In this document: positions 34,432 through 44,639 of the stretch, in pieces
Layout of the letters: each line of letters starts with the position of its first letter
How positions within the stretch are numbered: the stretch's first letter is position 1
From: Virgibacillus proomii
GTDB taxonomy: Bacteria; Bacillota; Bacilli; Bacillales; Amphibacillaceae
DNA: 64,000 bases
Direction of reading: 5' to 3'
Assembly (NCBI RefSeq): GCF_018916875.1
Contig: NZ_JAHLNO010000005.1
Span: 1 to 64,000 of the forward strand
Made by a program: the position numbers and the translations under genes
Notes under the pieces: model-generated
Seen by the model: the letters and a program-made list of their open reading frames with translations, nothing else
What the model was told of the DNA's origin: nothing
Databases searched by the model: none

Positions 34432-34896
34432 ATGAACGCAACAAGACAAGATGCGTGGACAAAGGATGAAGATATCCTATTAGCAGATACGGTCCTGCGT
34501 TATATAAGAGAAGGAAAAACACAATTAGAAGCTTTTAAAGAGGTGGCACAAAAGTTATCCAGAACACCAGCTGCATGTGGATTTAGATGGAATGCTACCA
34601 TTCGTAAACAATATGAACAAGAGGTACAAAGCGCAAAAGAAGAACGGAAAAAGGGAAATAGAAATAATTTCTGGAATACTGCAAAGTCCCACGATCAAGA
34701 TACGATAGAGACTGCTATTTTGTTATTAGAAAAAATGAAGTCTAATATTGGTCAGGCGGATGCTAGTCAATACCGTGTTCAAGAACAAACGAAACAATTA
34801 GAGCGAGAAAATTTGCATTTAAAGGAAAAGCTGGCCCGTTATGAAAGAGCTTGGGATGAAATAGGGAAGTTGTTAAATTTAGTTAAACCAGAGTAA
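34432..34896 (+). CDS. gerR: RsfA/GerR family sporulation transcription factor (YlbO)
   Basis: This 154-residue protein has an N-terminal Myb/SANT-like domain ([39 protein letters not shown]) and a C-terminal coiled coil ([27 protein letters not shown]). The family includes RsfA (forespore) and GerR/YlbO (mother cell). The place between rpmF and ylbP is that of ylbO, so I favour GerR, a late regulator of sigma-E genes. AAGGAGG precedes the ATG. Confidence 0.8.
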   Translation: MNATRQDAWTKDEDILLADTVLRYIREGKTQLEAFKEVAQKLSRTPAACGFRWNATIRKQYEQEVQSAKEERKKGNRNNFWNTAKSHDQDTIETAILLLEKMKSNIGQADASQYRVQEQTKQLERENLHLKEKLARYERAWDEIGKLLNLVKPE

Positions 34897-34957
34897 CATT
34901 AACGAACAAATAGATAAGTAAATTATTCCAGGTTTTTTTAAATTGTTTATCAAAAAT

Positions 34958-35060
34958 AGGAACGAAAGCTAGAAGCGCTCGTTTAGCGACATACAAACTG
35001 GAGAGCTTCTGATGAGATAATGTCAAACTTCATTGGAAGGACTGTTTTTCTCTTCTTTTT
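34958..35060. repeat. Mosaic intergenic repeat locus 9 (single terminal module, reversed)
   Basis: GGAACGAAAGCTAGAAGCG, CTCGTTTAGCGACATACAAA, CTGGAGAGCTTCTGATGAG and GTCAAACTTCATTGGAAGG are the reverse complement of the terminal module at 18845-18925, present alone in the gap between gerR and ylbP. Confidence 0.65.
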
Positions 35061-35147
35061 CTAGTTGCTTGACGTATAAGCTAGATGAAGTAATTTTCAA
35101 CAAAGATATCCACTGTGTAGAAATGGATATCGGTTCCTGGACAGTGA

Positions 35148-35182
35148 AAAAGACATGAATCTTTATTTATTCATGTCTTTCA
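35148..35182. terminator. Terminator at the end of ylbP
   Basis: AAAGACATGAAT and ATTCATGTCTTT form a perfect 12-bp stem with a short loop and A/T tracts on both sides, suitable for both directions. Confidence 0.8.
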
Positions 35183-35200
35183 ATTTTTTACGAATGTTTT

Positions 35201-35683
35201 CTATTTAACTACAGGTTTCTCTTTAACTCCTTCTGGCATCCAAATGAGTGGGTTTTCACCCAGGTCACGTTCCATTTCATATTGAGCCTTTTTGAACCCC
35301 ATTTTTTCCCAAAACCCATGAGAGTTAATGCGAGGATTCGTTTTGATTGGTAAATTATAGCTTTTGGCAAAATCTACTAATGTTTTTCCATAGCTTTGTC
35401 CTTGATATTCCGGAAGCACTTCCAATTTCCATAATGTTAAATAATCTTGTGGAGGATCAAAATAGTAATCATATTTCTTATTTACTTTATAAAGGCTCAT
35501 TCTTGCTATTAAACTGTCCCCGATATAAATACCATAAAACGGGGAATCGCTTTGATTTTCTACTAGGTTATTTTCTAAATCTTCTAGCATTGACAATTCT
35601 TGGTTACCGTATTCCTTAAAATGCTTAAACTTTTCCAATGTTTTATAATTGATCATGAGTTTCTCCACTTTGACCGGTTTCAC
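35201..35683 (-). CDS. ylbP: GNAT-family N-acetyltransferase YlbP
   Basis: This 160-residue protein has GNAT features: GIYIGDSLIARMSLYKV, LTLWKLEVLPEYQGQSYGKTLVDFAKSY with the acetyl-CoA loop QGQSYG, and INSHGFWEKMGFKKAQ. The acceptor substrate is unknown. It begins with GTG at 35683, with AGG upstream. Position after gerR matches ylbP. Confidence 0.85.
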   Translation of the reverse strand: MKPVKVEKLMINYKTLEKFKHFKEYGNQELSMLEDLENNLVENQSDSPFYGIYIGDSLIARMSLYKVNKKYDYYFDPPQDYLTLWKLEVLPEYQGQSYGKTLVDFAKSYNLPIKTNPRINSHGFWEKMGFKKAQYEMERDLGENPLIWMPEGVKEKPVVK

Positions 35684-35885
35684 AATCCTGCCCCCTTATC
35701 TCCTGTAGACATAAAAAATTCTGGTTTAAATTCAGAATAGTTTAGGTTTTTTCTATGGTTTTATTATAATATAAAAAAGATGAAGATGAAAATAAATCGA
35801 AGCGCATATAATATCTTCTACATAGTATAATTCGGTTTCTACTTCAACAACAAGGATGAAGCTTCTATAATACCCCAATTAAGTA

Positions 35886-36320
35886 AGAATAAAAGCTAAA
35901 AGCTCCGTTTAACGATGCACAAAGGTGTAGGCAGTAATTAATAAAGTTATATTTTTACCGATTTTTTTGTGAATAATTTTTAATAAGTAACCTCATCGTC
36001 TAGCTTAAGCGCTTTAGGTTGTAGCAAATTTCAAACTTCTTCCTACGATAAATCATTATCGGGTTCGAATCTAAAGGAAGGCCGACTAAAAGCGGGCTTG
36101 CCGCTTTAGGCGTCGGCATACCCCTGTTTTAGAGGCATGTTTCCTTTATCTCGTCAGACCTCCCGTTTGGATGTCACTAATTGAGCACTTTTACCTTTTG
36201 TTCTGTCGCTCCGGACGAATCGTCATTTAGGTGTCGTTATCTTCGATTAGATCTCTATAAATCTTGAAAAGAGAATCTTACGGCACCTTACCTTAGATGT
36301 AGAATAAAAACAGATCACAT
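35886..36320. repeat. Mosaic intergenic repeat locus 10
   Basis: The 701-base gap before bshC contains a reversed terminal-module fragment (AAAAGCTAAAAGCTCCGTTT, about 35889). A forward hairpin module follows (CTAGCTTAAGCGCTTTAGG to CCCCTGTTTTAGAGGCATG, about 35999-36140) with GCCGAC paired to GTCGGC and AGCGGGCTTGCCGCT inside. Next is a piece of terminal module (about 36148-36212), then the TCTTACGGCACCTTACCTTAGATG module reversed (about 36281-36305). No gene is present. Confidence 0.7.
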
Positions 36321-36384
36321 GAAATTTGCGATTATTTTATGTACAATACTTAGAGGAGATTACAAATAAAAGGAGCAGGAATTT

Positions 36385-38004
36385 ATGCGGATCAAACCTA
36401 TCGATCTATATCAGCAAACAAAATTATTAAGGGATTATCGGGACTATAAACAGAAGATTCACACTTTTTTTGATTACAAACCATTGGATGATTTTGACCA
36501 TAGGTATCATGATCTGCAACAAAGAAACTTTAAGCGTGAGGAGCTAAGCAATGCTTTACTTACCATGAATCGACAGTGGGATGCTCCTGAATCAACATAT
36601 CGGAATATACAACGACTTAGAACACCTGAAGCAGTAACAGTTATCGGTGGTCAACAAGCAGGTGTATTAACAGGACCTATGTACACGATAAATAAAATCA
36701 TCTCTATTATAAAATTAGCAAGAGAGCAGGAAGAAAAGTTGAATGTTCCTGTTATTCCTGTATTTTGGATTGCTGGTGAAGACCATGATTTTGCTGAAAT
36801 AAATCATATTTTTATAGAACAAGAACAACAAATGAATAAATATCAAGTACATCAGCAAGTGAATAATAAGACAGCTATATCTGATATACAAATAGATAAG
36901 CAAATAATGAACCCTTGGCTTGACGGTCTATTTAAACAGTTGATGGAAACAAACTATACGAAAGAACTATATGATGAAATAAGAATATGTCTCGAAACAT
37001 CGAAGACATATGTTGATTTTTTTGCAAAGCTTATTTTTCGGCTGTTTCCTAGATCGGGGCTCGTGTTGATTGATTCTGGAAATAAACATACACGTGAACT
37101 GGAAAGCGATTATTTTGTTCAATTAATCAAACATCAACCGCAAATAAGTAAGGGTGTTAGTGATTCAATAACCAAACTGCAGAAACTGGGATACTCTCCG
37201 TTGTTAACAGCAGAACTGACTGATGCTCATTTGTTTTATTATCAAGATGGTGAGCGGATATTACTGAATCGAATGGAAAATGGAGATTGGGAAGGAAAGC
37301 AACATGAGATACGTTTAACTACAGCAGAAATGATTCAAATCGCGGAAACCAATCCTTTTTGTTTAAGCAATAATGTTGTTACTCGACCAATTATGCAAGA
37401 ACTACTTTTTCCTAACTTAGCGTTTATTGCCGGTCCTGGGGAACTTAGTTATTGGTCAGCGCTAAAGTCAGCCTTTCATGCGTTGCGAATAAAGATGCCT
37501 CCTATACTACCTAGGTATTCAATAACTATCATAGAACGTTCTGTTGAAAAGTTGCTTAAGCATTATCAACTGGACACACAACGAGTAATTAATAATGGAG
37601 TGCTTCAAGATAAAGCTGCATGGCTCGAAAGTAAAAGCACCCCTTCTATTCGCCAAACTGCCGATGAAGCACGGAAAAAGGTTGCTCGGGCACAGTTGCC
37701 ATTACGAGAAGTAGCGATGGCAATGCGAAGTGATTTAGGAGCATTAGCGGAAAAAAATTTATTTTACTTGCAGAAACATATTTCGTATCTAGAATCCAGA
37801 TTAATGCAAGCACTTGAAGAAAGACATAAGATTGAGTTAGCTGCTTTTGATTTACTTCATTGTACGTTACATCCAGCTGATGGACTGCAAGAGCGGATAT
37901 GGAATCCTCTTCCTTGGCTGAACGCTTATGGGTTTAATTTCATTGAAAATCTGATGAATCAAGCCTATTCGTTTGAACAAGAACATTATGCAGTTTATGT
38001 ATAA
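36385..38004 (+). CDS. bshC: Bacillithiol biosynthesis cysteine-adding enzyme BshC
   Basis: BshC joins cysteine to glucosaminyl-malate in the last step of bacillithiol synthesis. The 539-residue protein shows the nucleotide-binding stretch VTVIGGQQAGVLTGPMYTINKI, PVFWIAGEDHDFAEINH, LIFRLFPRSGLVLIDSGN, FPNLAFIAGPGELSYWSALK and a C-terminal coiled coil (RKKVARAQLPLREVAMAMRSD, SYLESRLMQALEERHKIEL) ending with LHPADGLQERIWNPLPWL. Length and motifs fit YllA. AAAGGAG precedes the ATG. Confidence 0.95.
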   Translation: MRIKPIDLYQQTKLLRDYRDYKQKIHTFFDYKPLDDFDHRYHDLQQRNFKREELSNALLTMNRQWDAPESTYRNIQRLRTPEAVTVIGGQQAGVLTGPMYTINKIISIIKLAREQEEKLNVPVIPVFWIAGEDHDFAEINHIFIEQEQQMNKYQVHQQVNNKTAISDIQIDKQIMNPWLDGLFKQLMETNYTKELYDEIRICLETSKTYVDFFAKLIFRLFPRSGLVLIDSGNKHTRELESDYFVQLIKHQPQISKGVSDSITKLQKLGYSPLLTAELTDAHLFYYQDGERILLNRMENGDWEGKQHEIRLTTAEMIQIAETNPFCLSNNVVTRPIMQELLFPNLAFIAGPGELSYWSALKSAFHALRIKMPPILPRYSITIIERSVEKLLKHYQLDTQRVINNGVLQDKAAWLESKSTPSIRQTADEARKKVARAQLPLREVAMAMRSDLGALAEKNLFYLQKHISYLESRLMQALEERHKIELAAFDLLHCTLHPADGLQERIWNPLPWLNAYGFNFIENLMNQAYSFEQEHYAVYV

Positions 38005-38175
38005 AGGGGCTTGTAGAAGAGATATGCTCTACCCGAAATGTTGTCATCTGGAGTTTCAAAAAGTTTAATCGAAAAAACACTCAGAAATTTAATCTTAACA
38101 GAAAAACAAGGAAAAATTAAATAGTGGGAAATATACTTAGCTGTGAAAAACCCCCACCAGCTGACTAAATTAGAT

Positions 38176-38215
38176 AAAAGGTTGTCATATCAATGAATGA
38201 CAACCTTTTTTTATT
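38176..38215 (+). terminator. Terminator after bshC
   Basis: AAAAGGTTGTCAT and ATGACAACCTTTT form a perfect 13-bp stem with a short loop, followed by TTTTTAT. Confidence 0.9.
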
Positions 38216-38275
38216 TTGCTTTTTAGGCAAAAAGACCCTTTTTTGTGGATGATAATGGAAAAATTGAAAATGAGG

Positions 38276-38307
38276 TGGTGCAGAGTGGGGGGATGTGGTA
38301 ATATAAT
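38276..38307 (+). promoter_or_regulatory. mraZ promoter with three MraZ-type operator boxes
   Basis: TGGTG at 38276, TGGGG at 38286 and TGGTA at 38296 stand exactly 10 bp apart with 5-base spacers. This is the arrangement described for MraZ binding (TGGGN direct repeats) at dcw promoters. A perfect TATAAT -10 follows at 38302-38307, so the boxes cover the region from about -36 to the -10 and no separate -35 is apparent. This implies autorepression by MraZ. Confidence 0.7.
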
Positions 38308-38331
38308 ATGTACGAAGGTGGGGCGGAATAT

Positions 38332-38763
38332 ATGTTCATGGGTGAATTCCAGCACAACATTGATACAAAAGGAAGAATTATTGTCCCTTCCAAGTTTCGC
38401 GAAGAACTGGGAGCTACTTTTGTGGTGACTCGCGGGCTTGATCAATGTTTATTTGCTTATCCCATGACAGAATGGAAAGTTTTAGAAGAAAAGTTAAAAA
38501 AACTCCCCCTTACAAAAAGGGATGCCAGAGCTTTTACGCGTTTTTTCTTTTCTGGCGCAATTGAATGTGAAATCGATAAACAGGGAAGAATAAACATCCC
38601 ACAAACATTAAGAACGTATGCAAGCTTAGAAAAAGAATGTGTAATTATAGGTGTCTCTAACCGAATTGAGATTTGGTCTCATTCCACTTGGGAAACTTAT
38701 GTTACTGAATCAGAAGAATCTTTTGCAGAAATTGCTGAGAATCTAATGGACTTTGATATTTAG
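38332..38763 (+). CDS. mraZ: Transcriptional regulator MraZ
   Basis: MraZ is a DNA-binding protein with two AbrB-type (DxxxR) domains that regulates the division and cell-wall cluster it heads. The 143-residue protein has [21 protein letters not shown] in the first half and [18 protein letters not shown] in the second. I start at MFMGEF (38332) because homologs begin there and GGTGGGGCGGA lies upstream; the frame continues to 38308. Confidence 0.95.
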   Translation: MFMGEFQHNIDTKGRIIVPSKFREELGATFVVTRGLDQCLFAYPMTEWKVLEEKLKKLPLTKRDARAFTRFFFSGAIECEIDKQGRINIPQTLRTYASLEKECVIIGVSNRIEIWSHSTWETYVTESEESFAEIAENLMDFDI

Positions 38764-38818
38764 TGGTAATTCAACTCTGTATAAAAGGTGAGCGTATAAG
38801 AAGAAATGGGTGTTTTCA

Positions 38819-39796
38819 ATGTTTAAACATATAAGTGTTTTAAGAGATGAAGCAATTAAAGGTCTTAACGTTAAATCAGATGGTGTTTATGTAGATTGTA
38901 CCCTTGGTGGTGGCGGTCATGCAGAAGCAATTGCAACTAAACTAAATAAAAATGGTTTACTCATTGCTTTTGATCAAGATTTAGAGGCTTTACAAGTCGC
39001 CCAAAAAAGATTAGCTGCTTATGCAAAACAGATACTATTTATTCACGCCAATTTTAATCAGCTTGAAGTGATTTTAGCAGAACACCAACTTACTCATGTA
39101 GATGGAGTTTTATTTGATTTAGGTGTTTCATCTCCTCAATTAGATCGAGGGGAGAGGGGGTTTAGCTATCAGCATAATGCAAAGCTTGACATGCGCATGA
39201 ACCAGGAACAAACGTTAGATGCATATCAAATTGTTAACAACTGGTCTTATCAAGATCTGGTTAAGATTTTTTTTCAATATGGTGAGGAAAAATTCTCGAA
39301 ACAAGTTGCTAGAAAGATGGAAGAGCAGCGAAAAAAAGCACCTATAACGACCACATATGAATTAGTTGACATAATAAAAGCAGCAATACCTGCACCTGCA
39401 AGACGGAAAGGCGGACATCCAGCAAAGCGGATTTTTCAAGCATTGAGAATTGCTGTAAATGATGAACTTGGGGTATTTAATGATGCACTTCATCAAGCAG
39501 CGAGGGTACTCGGGATAAATGGAAGACTTGCTGTGATCACCTTTCATTCTTTAGAGGATAGACTTTGTAAACAAGCATTTAAAAAATGGAGTTCAAACAA
39601 AGAAACGCCACGTAATCTACCTATTATCCCAGAACAGGCTAAAGCACCATTTCGATTAATAACTAGAAAACCGATTGTTGCAACAGCTGAGGAATTAGCT
39701 CAAAATCGGCGATCACGTTCGGCAAAACTACGAATCGTGGAAAAACAAGCAAAATGGCAACAACAATTTACCTATGAAGAAGGGTGGAGAAAATAA
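38819..39796 (+). CDS. rsmH: 16S rRNA (cytosine1402-N4)-methyltransferase RsmH
   Basis: RsmH (MraW) methylates C1402 of 16S rRNA. The 325-residue protein has the SAM motif [17 protein letters not shown], the insertion [37 protein letters not shown] and [36 protein letters not shown] at 38819 matches family starts; a GTG at 38810 is possible. The stop codon overlaps the ftsL start as TAATG. Confidence 0.95.
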   Translation: MFKHISVLRDEAIKGLNVKSDGVYVDCTLGGGGHAEAIATKLNKNGLLIAFDQDLEALQVAQKRLAAYAKQILFIHANFNQLEVILAEHQLTHVDGVLFDLGVSSPQLDRGERGFSYQHNAKLDMRMNQEQTLDAYQIVNNWSYQDLVKIFFQYGEEKFSKQVARKMEEQRKKAPITTTYELVDIIKAAIPAPARRKGGHPAKRIFQALRIAVNDELGVFNDALHQAARVLGINGRLAVITFHSLEDRLCKQAFKKWSSNKETPRNLPIIPEQAKAPFRLITRKPIVATAEELAQNRRSRSAKLRIVEKQAKWQQQFTYEEGWRK

Positions 39797-40170
39797 TGAG
39801 TGCGAATCATGCGAGAACTTGGCAACAGACGAGACCGCAACACACACCACATCGTAAACAACCTGTTTCTGTTAAAGTTTCAAAACAGGGATGGATTACG
39901 AAAGGTGAAAAAGTAATTTATTCCATCATTGGTTTCTGCATCATTTTAGCTGGTATCTATATGGTTTCTTATTCTTCCTCAACCGATGCGATTAATCGCA
40001 ACACGCAGGAATTAGAAAGCAAAGTACATGTTCAACAATCGAAAAATGAACAATTAGAGGATGAAATTAAAGAATTAAGTGATCCAGATCGAATCATTAG
40101 GATTGCGAAGAAAAACGGCTTGAAAATACAAGATACAAAAGTAAAGCAGGCACAAGTCATCGATAATTAG
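39796..40170 (+). CDS. ftsL: Cell division protein FtsL
   Basis: FtsL is a bitopic division protein that works with DivIC and DivIB. The 124-residue product has a polar cytoplasmic N-terminus, one membrane helix (VIYSIIGFCIILAGIYMVSY, about 40-59) and an extracytoplasmic coiled coil (INRNTQELESKVHVQQSKNEQLEDEIKEL) ending in DPDRIIRIAKKNGLK. Its start overlaps the rsmH stop by one base. Confidence 0.9.
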   Translation: MSANHARTWQQTRPQHTPHRKQPVSVKVSKQGWITKGEKVIYSIIGFCIILAGIYMVSYSSSTDAINRNTQELESKVHVQQSKNEQLEDEIKELSDPDRIIRIAKKNGLKIQDTKVKQAQVIDN

Positions 40171-40194
40171 CCAATTTAAGGGGAACGGACTTGT

Positions 40195-42390
40195 ATGAGA
40201 AAAAATAAAACAACTCACTTCATGGCAGGGATATTAATCATCTTATTTGTGGGCATTTTTCTCGTTTTATCGGGAAGGTTTTTATATATTCAAGCAACAG
40301 CAGAAGTGGATGGTGTTTCGTTGGAAGCCTGGGCGGACAAGCAACGCACCTCCGCTTATCCATTACCCGCTGAACGAGGTAAAATATATGATAGTAATAG
40401 AATGTTATTAGCATATGATAAGCCAACCTATCGCTTGTATGCCATATTAAGAGAAGATTATTCGGAAGGTGCAAAGAAGCCTAGACATGTAGTGGATCCG
40501 GAAGAAACGGCTAAAACATTAGCACCTTTATTGGATATGAAGGAAAGTGACATATTAGATCGATTACAGAAAGGGATTGAAAAGAAAAGCTTCCAAGTTG
40601 AATTCGGTACAAAAGGAAGAGGACTGTCCTTACAAAAAAAGGATGAGATTGCTGCATTGAACCTACCCGGGATCAACTTTGAAAAAGAAGCTGTGCGTGC
40701 ATATCCTAATGGAACATTTGCTTCTCAAATTATTGGTTTTGCTAAGAAAATGGAAACTGGTAAAAAGAAAAAGCCACAGACACAAACCAAAGGCGTAACA
40801 GGTATTGAAAAGCAAATGGATAAGTATTTAAGCGGAAAAGATGGTTATATTTCTTTTCAACGAGATAAATATAATAAAAAACTGCTTCATCCAGAAGAGG
40901 CTGTGAAAAAACCAGAGAACGGAAAAAATATTTACTTAACAATTGATCAAAAAATACAAACATTGCTTGAGGATACGTTGTCTCAAGTAGAGGAAAAGTA
41001 TGAGCCAGAGCGAATATCAGCTGTGGTCATGGATCCCAAAACAGGGAAGATCATCGCAATGGGTAATCGACCAAGCTACGATCCTAACAATCCGACAAAG
41101 GTTGAAAACTGGTACAATGATGTTATTTCAACTCCTTTTGAACCAGGTTCCACTATAAAGATGTTTACGTGGGCAGCTGCGATTGAAGAGGGTGTTTACA
41201 ATGGAAATGAAGCTTATAAGTCTGGACAATACCAGCCAAATGAAAAAATTAAGCCTATTCGTGACCATAATGGCGGAAATGGGTGGGGAGCAATCTCTTA
41301 CGATGAAGGTTTTGAACGCTCCTCTAACGTTGCTGCTTCAAAGCTGGTCTGGGAAAAAATCGGTTCTGACAAGTATCTAGAATATTTAAAAGCGTTCCAT
41401 TTTGATCAAAAAACGAATATTGATTTACCTAATGAAGTGGCTGGCGAGATTTTGTATAATTGGCCCGCAGAAAAGCTAACTACTTCATTTGGACAGGGAA
41501 CGACGATGACTCCGATCCAACAAATGAAGGCTGCTACAGCCCTAGCAAATGGTGGAAAAATGATGCAGCCATATATCATTGAAAAAATAATCGATCCTAA
41601 TTCAAAGCAGGTAATTGAAGAAAAATCTCCGAAAGTAGTTGGTGAACCAATTTCAAAGAATACATCGCAGCAAATGCTGAAATTATTAGAGTCAGTAGTA
41701 AATGGAAAACATGGAACGGGGAAAAATTTTAAACTAGAAGATTATACGGTTGGAGGTAAGACCGGGACAGCTCAAATCCCTAATCCAAAGGGTGGTTATT
41801 TAATCGGTCATGAAAACTATGTGTTTTCCTTTTTAGGAATGGCCCCCATTGATAATCCTCAGTTAATGATGTATGTATCTGTAAAGCAGCCAAAACTTAA
41901 GCCGAAAAAAGATGGCTCCATCCCTAATGGCGCCGAACCTGTTTCGTTCATATTTAATAATGTCATGGAAAATGGCCTGCATTATTTAAATATTGATCCA
42001 GATAAACAAAATAAGACAAAAACAGAAGCAATAGCCATACCTAGTTTAATTGGCAAAGATGTTGATGAAATGAAAGACGTATTAACAAAACGAGGTTTAC
42101 GGGTTACAACAACTGGAAAAGGGAAAATAGTAAAATGTAATGTAGCTGAGGGAGATAAAGTTCTACCAAATGGCCATATCTTCTTAGTAACAGAAAAACC
42201 GCAAATGCCAAACATCGTTGGCTGGTCATTTCGAGATGCTATGCAGTTTGCTCAACTGTTGGATTTAAAAACAGAAACATTTGGTAATGGTTATGTAGCG
42301 ACACAGAATATTAAAACCGGGACTAAAATTAAGCCAGGTGACTATTTGGGGATTGAACTTGTTCCACTTAAAAAACAAAAGAATAACTAA
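40195..42390 (+). CDS. pbpB: Septal penicillin-binding protein PBP2B
   Basis: PBP2B is the class B transpeptidase of the septum, partner of FtsW. The 731-residue protein has an N-terminal anchor (FMAGILIILFVGIFLVLSGRF), a dimerisation domain and a transpeptidase domain with Ser319-Thr-Ile-Lys322 (PGSTIKMF), SSN in FERSSNVAAS and KTG in VGGKTGTAQ. Two PASTA domains follow (AIAIPSLIGKDVDEMKDVL, PQMPNIVGWSFRDAMQFAQL). It is distinguished from spoVD by the two PASTA repeats and its place after ftsL. A hairpin CCCCTTAT/ATAAGGGG without a T-tract lies shortly after the stop. Confidence 0.94.
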   Translation: MRKNKTTHFMAGILIILFVGIFLVLSGRFLYIQATAEVDGVSLEAWADKQRTSAYPLPAERGKIYDSNRMLLAYDKPTYRLYAILREDYSEGAKKPRHVVDPEETAKTLAPLLDMKESDILDRLQKGIEKKSFQVEFGTKGRGLSLQKKDEIAALNLPGINFEKEAVRAYPNGTFASQIIGFAKKMETGKKKKPQTQTKGVTGIEKQMDKYLSGKDGYISFQRDKYNKKLLHPEEAVKKPENGKNIYLTIDQKIQTLLEDTLSQVEEKYEPERISAVVMDPKTGKIIAMGNRPSYDPNNPTKVENWYNDVISTPFEPGSTIKMFTWAAAIEEGVYNGNEAYKSGQYQPNEKIKPIRDHNGGNGWGAISYDEGFERSSNVAASKLVWEKIGSDKYLEYLKAFHFDQKTNIDLPNEVAGEILYNWPAEKLTTSFGQGTTMTPIQQMKAATALANGGKMMQPYIIEKIIDPNSKQVIEEKSPKVVGEPISKNTSQQMLKLLESVVNGKHGTGKNFKLEDYTVGGKTGTAQIPNPKGGYLIGHENYVFSFLGMAPIDNPQLMMYVSVKQPKLKPKKDGSIPNGAEPVSFIFNNVMENGLHYLNIDPDKQNKTKTEAIAIPSLIGKDVDEMKDVLTKRGLRVTTTGKGKIVKCNVAEGDKVLPNGHIFLVTEKPQMPNIVGWSFRDAMQFAQLLDLKTETFGNGYVATQNIKTGTKIKPGDYLGIELVPLKKQKNN

Positions 42391-42581
42391 GTCTTCATCG
42401 AAGTACCCCCTTATCTTCAGTCGAAGTGAAAAAGTATAAGGGGAACCAACTAAAATTCTTCTAAATTAATCTATGAAGAAGAAATAAAAGCCAAGGGTTT
42501 TATGTAAGAGAAACAGTGTTCTAATCCATCTTCAATGTTCATATAGTGGATACAAGCATGTCTTTAAAAAGGAGATGTAAT

Positions 42582-44513
42582 ATGAAACGTGTATCCGCTG
42601 TGACGACGAAGAAAAGGATTGTCGCTGTTTTTCTTATTGGTTTAGTCATTTTTCTCATCATCGATATTCGCTTAGGCTATGTACAATTTGTACTAGGTGA
42701 TCAATTAATGGGACAAGCTACAGATTCATGGACAAGAAATATCGAATTTGAACCTGAACGGGGGAGGATTCTAGATGAAAATGGAGAGGTTCTTGCTGAG
42801 AATGTAACAGCACCCTCTGTTGTTGTTGTCCCTAGGCAGGTTAAAGAACCGAAAGAAACAGCAAAAAAACTAGCGGCTATTTTAGATATTTCTGAGGAGA
42901 AAGCATTGGAATATATTACAAGAAATGCTTCCAGTGTGAACATACACCCAGAAGGTCGAAAAATCAATGAAAAACAGGAAATGGCAATTCGCTCACTAAA
43001 TATGGAAGGTATTTATTTAGCGAAGGATTCAAAAAGGCATTATCCATATGGTGATGATCTTTCCCATGTATTAGGCTTTGCAGGGATTGATAATCAAGGC
43101 TTAATGGGACTTGAATTATTTTATGATGAGCTACTAAATGGTGAAAAAGGAAGTTTATCATTTTATTCAGATGCTAAAGGAAGAAGATTAGATGATTTGG
43201 CTGATATCTACACACCGCCAAAAGATGGGTTAGACTTAAAAACAACGATCAATACGAAGGTCCAAACGATTATGGAAAGAGAGTTAGATTTAGTGGAATC
43301 CAAATATGATCCGGATGGTGCTATTGCTATTGCAGTTAATCCTAAAACGGGCGGTGTTCTTGGAATGACATCACGTCCTAATTTTCATCCGGAAAACTAT
43401 CAAGAGGTAGATTCTACTATTTTTGACCGTAATTTACCAATTTGGAGTACGTATGAGCCGGGTTCTACTTTTAAAATTATAACACTGGCCGCAGCACTTG
43501 AAGAGGGAGTGGTAGATTTAACAAAAGATCATTACCACGATGATGGTGCTATTAAAGTAGGAGGAGCAAGACTACGTTGTTGGAAAAGTGGCGGACATGG
43601 GAGTCAGAATTATTTAGAGGTTGTGCAAAATTCTTGTAACCCGGGTTTCGTCAATCTTGGGCAAAAGCTTGGAGACGACAAGCTATTTTCATATATTCAT
43701 AATTTTGGCTTTGGTAAGAAAACAGGGATTGATTTACAAGGAGAAGGAACTGGTATTTTATTTAAACCAGAAAATATTGGACCGGTTGAGTTAGCTACTA
43801 CTTCCTTTGGTCAAGGTGTTTCTGTTACACCGATTCAACAAGTGATGGCTGTAGCAGCTGCTGTAAATGGCGGCTATTTGTATAAGCCATACATTGCAGA
43901 TGAATGGATTGATCCGACAACTTCACAAGTTCAGCAGAAGGTAGAACCAACTTTAAAGAAAAGAGTTATCTCGCCTGAGACTTCAAAAGAAATCCGTCAG
44001 GCGCTAGAAAGCGTCGTGGCAGAAGGAACAGGACGTCCGGCTTATGTAGATGGTTACCGTGTGGGTGGGAAAACGGGAACTGCACAAAAAGTGGGGCCAG
44101 ATGGTAGATATATGGAAAACAATTATATTGTATCATTTATTGGATTTGCACCAGCTAATGATCCAGAAATCGTCGTCTATGTAGCGGTTGATAATCCAAA
44201 AAATACTGTTCAATTCGGTGGAGTTGTAGCAGCTCCAATTGTAGGGACTATTATTGGCGATAGCCTCCGAGCAATGGATATCAAACCGCAAAAGGGAGGA
44301 TTGGAAAAGGAATACCAGTGGCCAGAAGAGCCAAAAGTAGAAGTTCCTGACTTGGTTGGATTAAGAAAGAAAGAGTTAACGGAGTATATGACAAATTTGT
44401 CAGTAGAAACGAGTGGAGAGGGAGACTATATCGTTGATCAAGCTCCTAGTCCTGGAACAAAAGTTGAACAAGGATCTAAAATTAGAATTTATTTAGCGAA
44501 AAAAGATCGTTAA
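42582..44513 (+). CDS. spoVD: Sporulation-specific penicillin-binding protein SpoVD
   Basis: SpoVD is the class B transpeptidase for spore cortex synthesis, partner of SpoVE. The 643-residue protein starts MKRVSAVTTKKRIVAVFLIG after GGAG; a longer frame from 42546 has no support. Active-site motifs are Ser295-Thr-Phe-Lys298 (EPGSTFKII), SCN in VVQNSCNPGF and KTG in VGGKTGTAQK; one PASTA domain ends it (KVEVPDLVGLRKKELTEYM). CATATAGT at 42540-42547 is one base from the sigma-E -10 consensus, which would fit mother-cell expression, but I see no good -35. Confidence 0.92.
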   Translation: MKRVSAVTTKKRIVAVFLIGLVIFLIIDIRLGYVQFVLGDQLMGQATDSWTRNIEFEPERGRILDENGEVLAENVTAPSVVVVPRQVKEPKETAKKLAAILDISEEKALEYITRNASSVNIHPEGRKINEKQEMAIRSLNMEGIYLAKDSKRHYPYGDDLSHVLGFAGIDNQGLMGLELFYDELLNGEKGSLSFYSDAKGRRLDDLADIYTPPKDGLDLKTTINTKVQTIMERELDLVESKYDPDGAIAIAVNPKTGGVLGMTSRPNFHPENYQEVDSTIFDRNLPIWSTYEPGSTFKIITLAAALEEGVVDLTKDHYHDDGAIKVGGARLRCWKSGGHGSQNYLEVVQNSCNPGFVNLGQKLGDDKLFSYIHNFGFGKKTGIDLQGEGTGILFKPENIGPVELATTSFGQGVSVTPIQQVMAVAAAVNGGYLYKPYIADEWIDPTTSQVQQKVEPTLKKRVISPETSKEIRQALESVVAEGTGRPAYVDGYRVGGKTGTAQKVGPDGRYMENNYIVSFIGFAPANDPEIVVYVAVDNPKNTVQFGGVVAAPIVGTIIGDSLRAMDIKPQKGGLEKEYQWPEEPKVEVPDLVGLRKKELTEYMTNLSVETSGEGDYIVDQAPSPGTKVEQGSKIRIYLAKKDR

Positions 44514-44548
44514 ATAGATTTATATTTGCTATAATAGATAGGCAAAAT

Positions 44549-44575
44549 AAAGAAGAGGGTTATACTACCCTCTTA
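44549..44575. other. Hairpin between spoVD and murE
   Basis: AAGAGGGT and ACCCTCTT form an 8-bp stem with a short loop. It is followed by AAAAAC and not by T residues on the plus strand, so termination in this direction is doubtful. Confidence 0.45.
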
Positions 44576-44639
44576 AAAACGAATGTCACAAAGAATTATT
44601 ATATAGTGAGAATTTAACAAGAAGAATGGGATGTTACAA

